Source: Coraliomargarita_B sp036735565 (lineage in GTDB: Bacteria; Verrucomicrobiota; Verrucomicrobiia; Opitutales; Coraliomargaritaceae). From it: a stretch of 12,318 nucleotides of DNA. Under the pieces are notes generated by a model. It was not told the DNA's origin. It ran no database searches and saw nothing but the letters and a program-made list of their open reading frames with translations. The stretch is taken from contig DAINOC010000074.1 in the NCBI GenBank assembly GCA_036735565.1, positions 1 to 12,318 on the forward strand, written 5' to 3'. A program made the position numbers and the translations under genes. How positions within the stretch are numbered: position 1 is the first letter of the stretch; every line of letters starts with the position of its first letter. Positions 1-6,395 of this stretch are shown here, piece by piece.

Positions 1-888
1 TATTATAACCGCGAGACCGCACAGGTCGAAACCGAGACAATTTACGGCGAGGGCTTTCTCCGCTGGGCCTATGGTAATCCGCTGGGGCGATTGACGGTGG
101 CGTTGGCGGTGAAGCGGGCGTGGTTTTCGCGCTGGTATGGCTGGCGGATGGACCGACCTGCGAGTCGTGCGAAGATCGCACCGTTCATCGCTGACTATGG
201 CCTCGACGTGGCCGAGTTTGCCGACCCGGTGGATAGCTATGGTAGTTTCAACGAGTTTTTCTACCGCAAGCTGAAGCCATCGGCGCGGCCGGTGGACGCT
301 GATGATCGGGTCGCCGTCTTTCCTGCGGATGGGCGGCATCTGGCGATTGCGGACGTGGATACGGCCCGGGCCTTCTACGTCAAGGGGCAGCGTTTTGATT
401 TGGCGGCTTTCGTTGGTGATAAGGCCCTGGCGGCGGCCTTTGCCGGGGGCTCGATGCTGATCTCGCGGCTTTGTCCAGTGGACTATCATCGATACCACTT
501 TCCGGTTGGTGGCGTGGCGGGTGCGCCGGTGGCGATCGGCGGGTATTTGCGCTCGGTCAGTCCGCTGGCGCTCCGTGGGCGCTTGTCTATTTTTTGGGAG
601 AATAAACGGGCGCGCACCCTCGTCGAATCGCCGGAATTTGGCTCGGTTCTGGTGATGCCGATCGGGGCGACCTGTGTGGGCTCCATGCACACGACCTACA
701 CGCCCGGGACGGTGGTGAAGGGAGCTGAAAAAGGATTTTTCAGTTTCGGCGGCTCCTGTGTGGTGACCCTGTTTCAGCCTGGGCGGGTCCGGTTTGACGA
801 CGATTTGCTGGAACACGCCGCCGCGCAGCGAGAAGTCTATGCCAAGATGGGCGAGCGCTGCGGGATCGCGACGGCTACTGACCGGTAG
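1..888 (+). CDS. psd: phosphatidylserine decarboxylase, 5' end cut by the window
   Basis: This enzyme decarboxylates phosphatidylserine to phosphatidylethanolamine at the inner face of the cytoplasmic membrane, using a pyruvoyl group made by self-cleavage. The frame is open from base 1, so the true start lies outside. The first visible residues (YYNRETAQVE) match the usual N-terminus of the short Chlamydia/Clostridium-type enzyme, so probably fewer than ten residues are missing from about 300. Counting from base 1, the conserved PADG is at 108-111, DYHRYH at 161-166 and the processing site FGGSC at 249-253. The expected Asp-His-Ser self-cleavage triad is D110, H166 and S252 (codon 754-756), and cleavage would fall between G251 and S252. 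The residue after the serine is Cys, where relatives usually have Thr or Ser. The TTG at 91 lies inside the conserved domain and is not a credible start. The gene faces the minus-strand glycosylase gene. Confidence 0.95.
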   Translation, partial: YYNRETAQVETETIYGEGFLRWAYGNPLGRLTVALAVKRAWFSRWYGWRMDRPASRAKIAPFIADYGLDVAEFADPVDSYGSFNEFFYRKLKPSARPVDADDRVAVFPADGRHLAIADVDTARAFYVKGQRFDLAAFVGDKALAAAFAGGSMLISRLCPVDYHRYHFPVGGVAGAPVAIGGYLRSVSPLALRGRLSIFWENKRARTLVESPEFGSVLVMPIGATCVGSMHTTYTPGTVVKGAEKGFFSFGGSCVVTLFQPGRVRFDDDLLEHAAAQREVYAKMGERCGIATATDR

Positions 889-931
889 GGCCTCCGCACG
901 CGGATGGCCCCATCGCCGTTGATGGCGATGG
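888..931. terminator. two adjacent hairpins in the psd/ogg convergent gap
   Basis: The first hairpin pairs GGGCC at 888-892 with GGCCC at 906-910 and TCCG at 893-896 with CGGA at 901-904. It has a CACG loop and one bulged T at 905, and its first base is the last base of the psd stop codon. The second pairs CCATCGCC (910-917) perfectly with GGCGATGG (924-931) around a 6-base loop. The position between converging genes suggests a bidirectional terminator. Neither hairpin has a T-run on either side, so intrinsic termination is not certain. The rest of the gap to 1019 shows only a weak GCCCG/CGGGC stem (991-1007). Confidence 0.45.
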
Positions 932-1019
932 CGATGAGTATGCCGTTGACGTGGGGACCGACTTCTGGACGAAGCCGGGGCTCGGTGCCAGCCCGGGCCC
1001 TACGGGCGAGACAGAGCGG

Positions 1020-1898
1020 TCACTTCGCGATTAGTCCGGCCCTTGCTGCCGCGAAGAGGTATTGCTGGCCGAGGCCGGCGCTTGGGCCGAAGTGGATGCG
1101 GGCAAAGTCGAGGAGTTGCTCAGGCTTCCAGCCGTCGAGACCGTAGGCGCGGACAAGAATTTTTTGCACCCAGGTATCGATGGGAAAGGCTTCGAGGCGA
1201 CCGGCACCGAAGAGGAGCACGCAGTCGGCGATTTTCCGGCCCACTCCAGGGAGCGCCATTAGCTGTTCGCGGGCCGCTTCGGTTGGTGCGCTTTCGATAC
1301 CTTTGAGATAGTCCGGGTGCTCTGCGAGGAAGCTCGCCGTTTGATGAATATAGCGCGCACGGTAGCCGAGCTTTGCGGCGCGCAGGCGGACTTCGCCGGC
1401 CTCGGCAATCTGCGGCCAGGTGGGGAGGGCGCGACTGCCGTCCGGGAGGGGGTCGCCCAGATCAGCGGCCACGGCCTCGCAGATGGCCTTGATCTGGGGG
1501 ATCTGTTTGGTGGAACTGCAGAGGAAGCCGAAGAGTGTCTCCTCAAAAGGTTGGCGCAGGATGCGCAGCCCGGGAAAGGCGGCGATAGCGGTGCGCAGGA
1601 CCGGGTCGCTGCGCCAGGGGAGGGCATCGGTCAGCCCCGCGAAATCGGTGTCCAGGGCCAGATAGTCGGACAGTGCACGGATCGCTGCCGGTCGATCCGT
1701 GCCCTCAGGCAGGGCGACGTGGAGGCGTTTCGCCTCGAACCGAAGGCGCACGACCTGGCTGCCCCAGCGGCCTTCAAAGCCCTCGCCGCAAGCGTTCCAG
1801 CGGAATGCCTGACCGCCATCGAGCGTTTCCGCGAGGGTTTGTAAGTCGATCGCGGGCGCGTCAGTCCAGACTTCGAATGCGCCAAAGGTCGCGGCCAT
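1020..1898 (-). CDS. ogg: 8-oxoguanine DNA glycosylase / AP lyase, OGG1 type
   Basis: This is a bifunctional base-excision repair enzyme that should remove 8-oxoguanine opposite cytosine and nick the abasic site. The 292-residue protein has the two-domain OGG1 layout: an N-terminal OGG_N domain with GGQAFRW at 28-34, then an HhH-GPD domain with FLCSS at 125-129 and the hairpin LPGVGRKIADC at 216-226. The Schiff-base lysine is K222, and the catalytic aspartate is D241 in FPIDTW. Their 19-residue spacing is the same as between K249 and D268 of human OGG1. The ATG at 1898 fits the short N-terminus and has no ribosome-binding motif. The gene begins 18 bases after the stop of the lipoprotein gene, so the two are probably cotranscribed, although no functional link is evident. 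An AlkA-like 3-methyladenine glycosylase is less likely, because the lysine needed for lyase activity is present. Confidence 0.9.
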   Translation of the reverse strand: MAATFGAFEVWTDAPAIDLQTLAETLDGGQAFRWNACGEGFEGRWGSQVVRLRFEAKRLHVALPEGTDRPAAIRALSDYLALDTDFAGLTDALPWRSDPVLRTAIAAFPGLRILRQPFEETLFGFLCSSTKQIPQIKAICEAVAADLGDPLPDGSRALPTWPQIAEAGEVRLRAAKLGYRARYIHQTASFLAEHPDYLKGIESAPTEAAREQLMALPGVGRKIADCVLLFGAGRLEAFPIDTWVQKILVRAYGLDGWKPEQLLDFARIHFGPSAGLGQQYLFAAARAGLIAK

Positions 1899-1916
1899 GG
1901 TGAGTGCGCGCGGCTG

Positions 1917-2399
1917 CTAGAGCTCCCAGAGGTAGCTTTGTTTTTGAGCAAGCACGCCGCCGTTGGGGCTCTCGATGGTGAAGCGCCAGGCGCCCGGCAC
2001 GGCATCGGCGATCGGCCAATCCGCTCCGGTGAGACCGACGAAGATCTCCCGCGTCTTGGGCCGCTCGTTGGGCAGGGTGAAGCGATGGGTCTGCAAATCC
2101 GTGGCTGTCGCAGTATAAAACTCGCCGCGGATGGTCGTGCCTTTGGGGAGTCTGCGGACCGGTTCATCGAGAAAGAGCACAAAGTAGTAGCCGCTGCGCC
2201 CGGACAGGTCACTGCGGAGGATGAGTCGGTCGCCGGTGATGTCGCGGCCGGTGAGATATTCACCGATGCGCATGAACTGTGCTTCCGCGATATAGCGCGG
2301 CTGAATATCCTTGATGGTAACCGACTCGAGTGGTGCGCGTGAGGTCGAGGCGCAGCCGGAGAGGCCGAGGGCGATGAGAATAAAAAGGAGAGAGCGCAT
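1917..2399 (-). CDS. small hypothetical lipoprotein
   Basis: I do not recognise this family. The 160-residue product starts with a short lipoprotein signal: R2, a hydrophobic stretch at 4-13 and the lipobox LSGC, with C16 as the lipidated residue. The mature part has no cysteine beyond the lipid anchor and no membrane helix. It looks beta-rich, with alternating hydrophobic stretches (YYFVLFL at 71-77, RGEFYTATATDL at 91-102, AWRFTIESP at 137-145), and may be a single beta-sandwich domain exposed to the periplasm. The ATG at 2399 is chosen because it gives an ideal signal peptide. A GGGG run lies 11 bases upstream, farther than usual for ribosome binding. The gene precedes the glycosylase gene by 18 bases on the same strand. 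Confidence 0.8.
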   Translation of the reverse strand: MRSLLFILIALGLSGCASTSRAPLESVTIKDIQPRYIAEAQFMRIGEYLTGRDITGDRLILRSDLSGRSGYYFVLFLDEPVRRLPKGTTIRGEFYTATATDLQTHRFTLPNERPKTREIFVGLTGADWPIADAVPGAWRFTIESPNGGVLAQKQSYLWEL

Positions 2400-2527
2400 G
2401 GCCGTAGATTCCCCAGTGCGGAGGTCTTGTCAATATGGGGCTTGGGCGGTGAGAGCCATTGCCTGGACGGCGATGGGGCAATTCGCAAGCGAAGGCCCTA
2501 CGGACGCGAGGGCTCCTGTTGGCCCGG
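2400..2527. other. intergenic gap with small inverted repeats
   Basis: This 128-base gap separates the lipoprotein start from the isochorismatase stop, both on the minus strand. It holds a short stem TTCG/CGAA (2482-2485 with 2490-2493) and a GCCCT/AGGGC pair (2495-2499 with 2509-2513). It also shares the 10-mer GGCCCTACGG (2494-2503) with the psd/ogg gap (996-1005). I see no clear promoter or terminator. Confidence 0.3.
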
Positions 2528-3118
2528 TTAAAGGGAGAGTGGGCGTTGTCGGGCAGGCGCCGACACACCGCGGTTTTTCACCAACCGGGTGAAATCCCGG
2601 AACGCCGGATGGCCGGAGCTCCCCAGTAGACTGTAGAAGATGGTCTCGGCTGGCAGGATGTGGGCGTCCATAGAGCGGAGTTGTTGGAGCACCGGTTCCC
2701 GGTCCTGGGGGCGGCGCTGGCCGATGCAGTCGGCCAGGAGGGTGACTCCCAGATCGTCACCAAGGGCCTGCACGGCGGTCTGGTAGATGCAGATCGGCGT
2801 CTCGATACCGATGAGCAGGAGGTGGTCCAGCTGGTTTGACTCGATCCACCGGCCGATGCCCTCGGCCTCCAGTGCGGAGAAGGCGCTCTTGCCGAATACG
2901 GGGGTATCTGAGGGCAGGCGGTCCCGGATGACAGCAGTGGTGCCGGCAAGCTTGTCCGGCATTTGCTCGGTCACGGCGATGTGGATCCCCAATAGGCGGG
3001 CGGCCTCGACCGCGAAGGCACAGTCCTGCACCAGTTGAGTGGCCTCCGGGATGGCATTGAGAAAAGGATCCTGCAGGTCGATGCAAAGCAGGCCGAGATG
3101 GGTGATCGGGTTGGACAT
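2528..3118 (-). CDS. isochorismatase-family cysteine hydrolase (YcaC/ISOC-like)
   Basis: This is a 196-residue alpha/beta hydrolase of the isochorismatase superfamily, probably cytosolic. The Asp-Lys-Cys triad of the family is intact: D14 in CIDLQD, K77 in FGKSAF and C110 in GIETPIC, where the Cys follows the characteristic ET turn. The length and the C-terminal segment (LLGSSGHPAFRDFTRLVK, 164-181) resemble the YcaC/ISOC1-ISOC2 branch, whose substrates are mostly unknown. Isochorismate cleavage should therefore not be assumed, and no menaquinone or siderophore genes are nearby. An upstream in-frame ATG at 3163 would add 15 residues, but these are translated from a 7-bp repeat array and from linker sequence. 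The start at 3118 (MSNPITHLGLLCIDLQD) fits the family. No ribosome-binding motif precedes it. Confidence 0.85.
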   Translation of the reverse strand: MSNPITHLGLLCIDLQDPFLNAIPEATQLVQDCAFAVEAARLLGIHIAVTEQMPDKLAGTTAVIRDRLPSDTPVFGKSAFSALEAEGIGRWIESNQLDHLLLIGIETPICIYQTAVQALGDDLGVTLLADCIGQRRPQDREPVLQQLRSMDAHILPAETIFYSLLGSSGHPAFRDFTRLVKNRGVSAPARQRPLSL

Positions 3119-3136
3119 GGGAGGAAGGTGGGCGGC

Positions 3137-3178
3137 GAACGTTGAGCATCCAACGGTGAACATCGAATGTTGAATTGA
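3137..3178. repeat. degenerate 7-bp tandem array, about 6 units
   Basis: Six consecutive heptamers run without spacers: GAACGTT at 3137, GAGCATC at 3144, CAACGGT at 3151, GAACATC at 3158, GAATGTT at 3165 and GAATTGA at 3172. The consensus is GAACRTY. The array lies 18 bases upstream of the isochorismatase start and downstream of the phosphatase gene. Related arrays are at 9977, 12181 and 12264. Confidence 0.85.
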
Positions 3179-3236
3179 GGTGTGTGGATAAAAAACTTTC
3201 GAGTCTCATCTGTCAGCCACCAATCCGCCATCTCCC

Positions 3237-3917
3237 TCACACCGGGTCGGGGAGGCGGCGGCTATGGGCGTAGGTTTTGCGGGCGCGGACCTGGACGAAA
3301 CTCTGGTCCTCCATAATATAGGCGGTGAGATGGCCGCCGTAGACGCAGCCGGTATCGATGCCGATGGAGCCGGGGCGTTCAAAAACGTTGGGCCTCGGCG
3401 TGTGGCCGTAGATGACAAAGGGGTTGCCGCTCCAGCTTTCGGCCCAGGGGCGGCCTTCCGGGGCATCGGCTCGTTTGGCGGGGCGGCCCCGTTTATCGAT
3501 GACCTGAATTTTGGTGATGGTGTCTACATCCTGGCTGATCCAGGGGATGCCGGGCAGGAAGCCGGCATGCACGCAGACGGTGTCAGTGGTCGGGCCATAT
3601 TTGAACTTAGGCATGCTCTCGAGGTAGGCCCAGTCGTCGGGCGTGAGTTGTTTCATGGTCGGCCGATCGTAATCTTTAAGGAATTCCCGCCGCCCTTCCC
3701 GGAAAGCGCGGAGCAGGCGCACTTCGTGGTTCCCGAGGATGCTCTCGACCTTGAATATACGGGCCAACTCAACCGCGCGGTGACTGTCGGGTCCCCGGTT
3801 GATCAGATCACCAAGCTGAATCACACGGTCGTCCTCCTCGAGTTCGAGCGCATGGAGCAGCTCTTCAAACTCGTCGGCACAGCCGTGGACGTCTCCGATG
3901 GCGATGGTTCTGGGCAT
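3237..3917 (-). CDS. PPP-family metallophosphatase (Ser/Thr phosphatase or ApaH-like)
   Basis: This 226-residue phosphoesterase carries the full dinuclear-metal signature of the PPP family: GDVHG at 8-12, GDLINRGPDS at 36-45, GNHE at 62-65, H117 in VCVHAG and H172 in YGHTP. The later DTGCVYGGHLTA (188-199) is the usual C-terminal strand and metal-adjacent segment. Bacterial relatives split into protein phosphatases and diadenosine tetraphosphatases, and the motifs do not separate these. The length is nearer to bacterial PrpA-type phosphatases than to ApaH (about 280 residues). The ATG at 3917 starts right at the first beta strand (MPRTIAIGDVHG). It is a cytosolic protein with no signal peptide. 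It is the first gene of the minus-strand run and is transcribed away from the hypothetical gene at 4228. No kinase or apaG gene is nearby. Confidence 0.88.
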   Translation of the reverse strand: MPRTIAIGDVHGCADEFEELLHALELEEDDRVIQLGDLINRGPDSHRAVELARIFKVESILGNHEVRLLRAFREGRREFLKDYDRPTMKQLTPDDWAYLESMPKFKYGPTTDTVCVHAGFLPGIPWISQDVDTITKIQVIDKRGRPAKRADAPEGRPWAESWSGNPFVIYGHTPRPNVFERPGSIGIDTGCVYGGHLTAYIMEDQSFVQVRARKTYAHSRRLPDPV

Positions 3918-4227
3918 GGATGTTTAGTGGCGAGTTCGGTGGATCGCGTGGTTGAAACAGGCCAGACTTTAACGCATCGTGACTGCTGCAAGATAAAAGC
4001 GGGGAATGTGTCACTTCGCTCGGCGTTCCGGCTTCGAACCGGTTATCAATCGGGTCGCTTAAACACGCGAAGGCCATGGGAATATCGGAGCGATGATAGA
4101 CGGCGTCCAACTGGACGGCTGCACAGCGACGATCCGTTCCTGCGCCGAAGGCACGGCGCCGTGCGATTTGTTTGATTGCATCGGCGCGGGCAGACAGCAG
4201 TCTCTTCCACTTCTTCCCGCAGACTCT
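3918..4227. other. 310-base divergent intergenic region
   Basis: Promoters for the phosphatase gene (left) and the 4228 gene (right) should lie here, but I cannot identify convincing -35/-10 pairs. The stretch contains CCGG-CTTCGAA-CCGG (4029-4043), which looks like a tRNA T-arm but has no matching acceptor or anticodon arms. It also contains a perfect 14-base palindrome, GCACGGCGCCGTGC, at 4151-4164. Open frames on both strands run through it but have no recognisable protein character, so I treat the region as non-coding. Confidence 0.5.
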
Positions 4228-4725
4228 ATGGAATGGCAAATTAAGACAATTTCGCGCAAATCAAGCCGCACTGGTGTCCCTTTCGTGCCGGGCGATGTGG
4301 CGGTGTCCCTGATCTACCTCGAGCCGCAGGAGGGTGGCGTTGCCCGTGCCGATTTGCACGAATCGGAACTGGATGCCGCCGGTTTGCCGGGGGAGCTTCT
4401 GGGGCGCTGGCGCCGGGTTATTAAGGATCCGGAGGACGAGTCGGCACAGGCCAGTGAGACTCTGGCCTCGGCAGAGGATTTTTTCTTTTCTCTCTTCGAG
4501 CACCAAGCCGAAGCTCCTGCGGAGGAGCGGGAGATGCTCCAGCACCTGCTCGCGCTCATGCTGGAGCGCAAGCGCGTGCTCCGCGCCGTTGGTCCGCGCA
4601 AGGGCGGCGACTCCCTGACTTATCTCCATGTAAGGTCGAAGACCGAGCTACAGGTTCCGATCCGCGAAATGTCCCGCGAGCTGATGCTTCGGATCGAGGA
4701 TACGCTCGGTGACCTGATTTTCTGA
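4228..4725 (+). CDS. conserved hypothetical protein
   Basis: I cannot name this protein. The likely start is the ATG at 4228 (MEWQIKTISRKSSRTGVPFVPGD), which gives 165 residues. The in-frame ATG at 4093 would add 45 residues of cysteine-rich sequence unlike the rest, so I reject it. The protein is soluble, with no signal or membrane segment. An N-terminal beta-rich part (about 1-60, with VAVSLIYLE and ARADLHESEL) is followed by an acidic linker, then a helical segment ASAEDFFFSLFE (about 90-101) and the helix LLALMLERKRVLR (about 112-124). A final YLHVRSKTELQVPIREMS leads into the C-terminal helix. Similar small proteins occur, from memory, in other Verrucomicrobiota and Planctomycetota. It is the first gene of a plus-strand cluster and is followed after 33 bases by the lipoprotein gene. 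Confidence 0.75.
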   Translation: MEWQIKTISRKSSRTGVPFVPGDVAVSLIYLEPQEGGVARADLHESELDAAGLPGELLGRWRRVIKDPEDESAQASETLASAEDFFFSLFEHQAEAPAEEREMLQHLLALMLERKRVLRAVGPRKGGDSLTYLHVRSKTELQVPIREMSRELMLRIEDTLGDLIF

Positions 4726-4758
4726 CCGTTTCCCTTAGACCACAAAGACCAATCCACC

Positions 4759-5268
4759 ATGACCTTCCCGCGCTGCCGATTTCTCGTTCCCATTTTTGTT
4801 GGTTTTTCGCTGCTTCTTTTTCTTTCCGCCTGCGGGAAAGATAAGATTGAAAGCGGCGAGCTTCGTGTGCCCCGCCTGATGGTGGAGGTGCGCGGTGTGA
4901 ATTATGGTGCTTTAACTGGAGATGTCGTGACGCTTCCCTTGAGCCGCTCGCGTATCGCCCTGAGTAAGGAGCCCCTGGTCAGCGAGTTTGAGATCGTAAA
5001 TGTAGAACTCGTCCAGGTTGAGCTTGGCTTGGCGCTCCTAGTTCAGGTATCCGAACTGGGCGCGCGCGATCTTTATCGGGCCACGGTCACCAACATGGGC
5101 GGGCGGATTGTTCTGACGGTCAACGGCAATGCAGTGGCCGCACGTCGGGTCGAAGCGGCGATTCAGGATGGCAACTTCTATACTTTCGTGGAGATGGATG
5201 ATGAGTCACTGGCACAGATGGTCCTTGATTTGAAGGAGACCATCGCCTACCTGCAAAAGAAGAAATGA
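4759..5268 (+). CDS. lipoprotein with a SecD P1-head-like domain
   Basis: This 169-residue protein has a hydrophobic signal (about 9-22) and the lipobox LSAC with C25 as the lipid anchor, so it should sit in the inner or outer membrane facing the periplasm. The segment at about 90-158 follows the pattern of the SecDF P1 head subdomain: a first strand (LALLVQVS), then GARDLYRATVTNMGGRIVLT (101-120) and VNG (121-123), then the GNFYTFVEMDDESLAQMVLDL stretch with its helix. SecD itself uses this fold in the periplasm to assist protein translocation. Here it occurs without membrane helices, on a lipid anchor. The similarity is by eye, not by search. The last bases of the gene overlap the M23 peptidase start in ATGA, which implies translational coupling and a shared role at the cell envelope. 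No Shine-Dalgarno site precedes the ATG. Confidence 0.75.
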   Translation: MTFPRCRFLVPIFVGFSLLLFLSACGKDKIESGELRVPRLMVEVRGVNYGALTGDVVTLPLSRSRIALSKEPLVSEFEIVNVELVQVELGLALLVQVSELGARDLYRATVTNMGGRIVLTVNGNAVAARRVEAAIQDGNFYTFVEMDDESLAQMVLDLKETIAYLQKKK

Positions 5269-6290
5269 AGTGGTTGTGGCGCAGGTGTCCAGCCCTGCTG
5301 TTTCTGGGCTGTCTTTGGATGAGTCCATTGTCGGCGGGCGGTGGCCTGGTTTGGCCGACGCCGAATCCGGCTTTTCAGCAAGGTCGGCCGATAGAGGACT
5401 TCGTCCAGCCCACCGTATCGGGGAATCCGGAGTCCGGATTATTTGGCTGTGTGCGGAACAATGGTGCGAAATTCCACGAGGGACTGGACCTGTTCCCGCT
5501 CAAGCGGGATCGGCGTGGCGAAGCGCTCGATCCCGTATATGCGATCTTGCCCGGGCGGGTGGCTTATGTGAGTCGAAGCCCCGGTCACAGCAGCTTCGGG
5601 CGCTATTTGGTGATCGTGCATGAGCAGGAATCGCCGACCTGGCATTCACTTTACGCACACATGGCTTCGATCGATGAAGCGATGCAACCAGGTGTGCGGG
5701 TCGACAGCGGCACGGTGCTCGGCATCATGGGGCGCTCTGCTGGCGGCTATGTGATTCCCAGGGAACGGGCCCACCTGCACCTCGAAGTGGGCTTTCGGTT
5801 AACGGATGACTTTCAGTCCTGGTTCGACCGTCAAAAATTCGGCAGCCCCAACCGCCACGGCATTTGGAATGGTATGAATCTGGTGGGGGTGGACCCGCTC
5901 GATTTCTATCGCAAGGTGCGCGCGGGTGAGGTGGCAGGACTGCTTGACTATGTGCAGCGACTGCCGGTTGCCGGGCGTATACGGGTGCACACGGCGAAGG
6001 TGCCGGACTTTGTGCGGCGCTATCCGGCGCTGGTCACGCGGGCCTACGAGGAGCGCGATTTTGTGGCCTGGGATATTGCGTTTACCGAGTTTGGCGTGCC
6101 CAAGGAATGGACCCCCCGGTTTGCTGATGAGGGGCTGCCGGGCCGCAGCGGCGATGTGCGGGTGCTGACCTACCACCCGGAATTGCTCGGCGCACAGACC
6201 TGTCGCCGCGTGATCGATATCAGAGGGGGTCGACCGACCATCGCGGCAGGGACCTTGACGACCTTGAAGAAATTGTTCGGCTTCAAGTAA
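5265..6290 (+). CDS. M23 (LytM-type) peptidoglycan peptidase
   Basis: This is a 341-residue zinc endopeptidase expected to cut peptide cross-links in peptidoglycan. A signal peptide (two Arg at 6-7, a hydrophobic core at 9-22 and probable cleavage after A24) directs it to the periplasm. The M23 domain spans about 65-180. H71 and D75 (HEGLD) with H172 are the zinc ligands, and H132 (SLYAHM) with H170 (HLHLE) are the catalytic histidines, so the enzyme should be active, unlike EnvC-type activators. The remaining 160 residues form a C-terminal region without motifs I recognise, and it includes PLDFYRKVRAGEV and a set of beta strands. The ATG overlaps the stop of the upstream lipoprotein gene by 4 bases. 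A purine-rich AAGAAG lies just before it, but no GGAGG. Confidence 0.9.
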   Translation: MKWLWRRCPALLFLGCLWMSPLSAGGGLVWPTPNPAFQQGRPIEDFVQPTVSGNPESGLFGCVRNNGAKFHEGLDLFPLKRDRRGEALDPVYAILPGRVAYVSRSPGHSSFGRYLVIVHEQESPTWHSLYAHMASIDEAMQPGVRVDSGTVLGIMGRSAGGYVIPRERAHLHLEVGFRLTDDFQSWFDRQKFGSPNRHGIWNGMNLVGVDPLDFYRKVRAGEVAGLLDYVQRLPVAGRIRVHTAKVPDFVRRYPALVTRAYEERDFVAWDIAFTEFGVPKEWTPRFADEGLPGRSGDVRVLTYHPELLGAQTCRRVIDIRGGRPTIAAGTLTTLKKLFGFK

Positions 6291-6310
6291 TCTGGGCGAG
6301 GAAGCTGGTT

Positions 6311-6394
6311 TTCGGGCAAGATGCCCGAATTCCCTTGAGGCCGGGTATTTCGTCCTGAAGGACGCCGGCGAACCGGACGGAGCAGGATGCTCCG
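6311..6394. terminator. cluster of three to four palindromes between M23 gene and rsmI
   Basis: Between the converging genes lie TTCGGGCA (6311-6318) paired with TGCCCGAA (6322-6329) around an AGA loop, CGTCC/GGACG (6351-6355 with 6360-6364), CCGG/CCGG (6366-6369 with 6373-6376), and CGGAGCA (6378-6384) paired with TGCTCCG (6388-6394) around a GGA loop. The last stem ends two bases before the rsmI stop codon. The stems are perfect but lack T-runs. A two-way terminator is the simplest reading. The repeated design of purine triloops in a row also resembles dispersed palindromic elements. Confidence 0.5.
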
Positions 6395-6395
6395 G

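Noticed and set aside
1631..2488. A 285-codon minus-strand frame spanning the glycosylase and lipoprotein genes
   Set aside because: It is another frame of two well-supported genes and is Ser/Pro/Arg-rich without any motif.
4010..4092. Possible tRNA or tRNA remnant (minus strand, CCGG-TTCGAAG-CCGG)
   Set aside because: Only the T-arm-like element fits. I found no complementary acceptor stem, anticodon arm or D-arm at the needed distances.
3264..4175. A 303-codon open frame on the plus strand
   Set aside because: It is antisense to the PPP phosphatase, which has all its metal-binding motifs. It ends in the divergent gap and shows no protein family character.
4093..4227. N-terminal extension of the 4228 gene from an ATG at 4093
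   Set aside because: The added 45 residues are Cys-rich, overlap the 14-base palindrome and have a composition unlike the body of the protein.
3865..4239. A 124-codon minus-strand frame in the divergent gap
   Set aside because: It overlaps the phosphatase start and the likely start of the 4228 gene, has no recognisable motifs, and reads through palindromic intergenic sequence.
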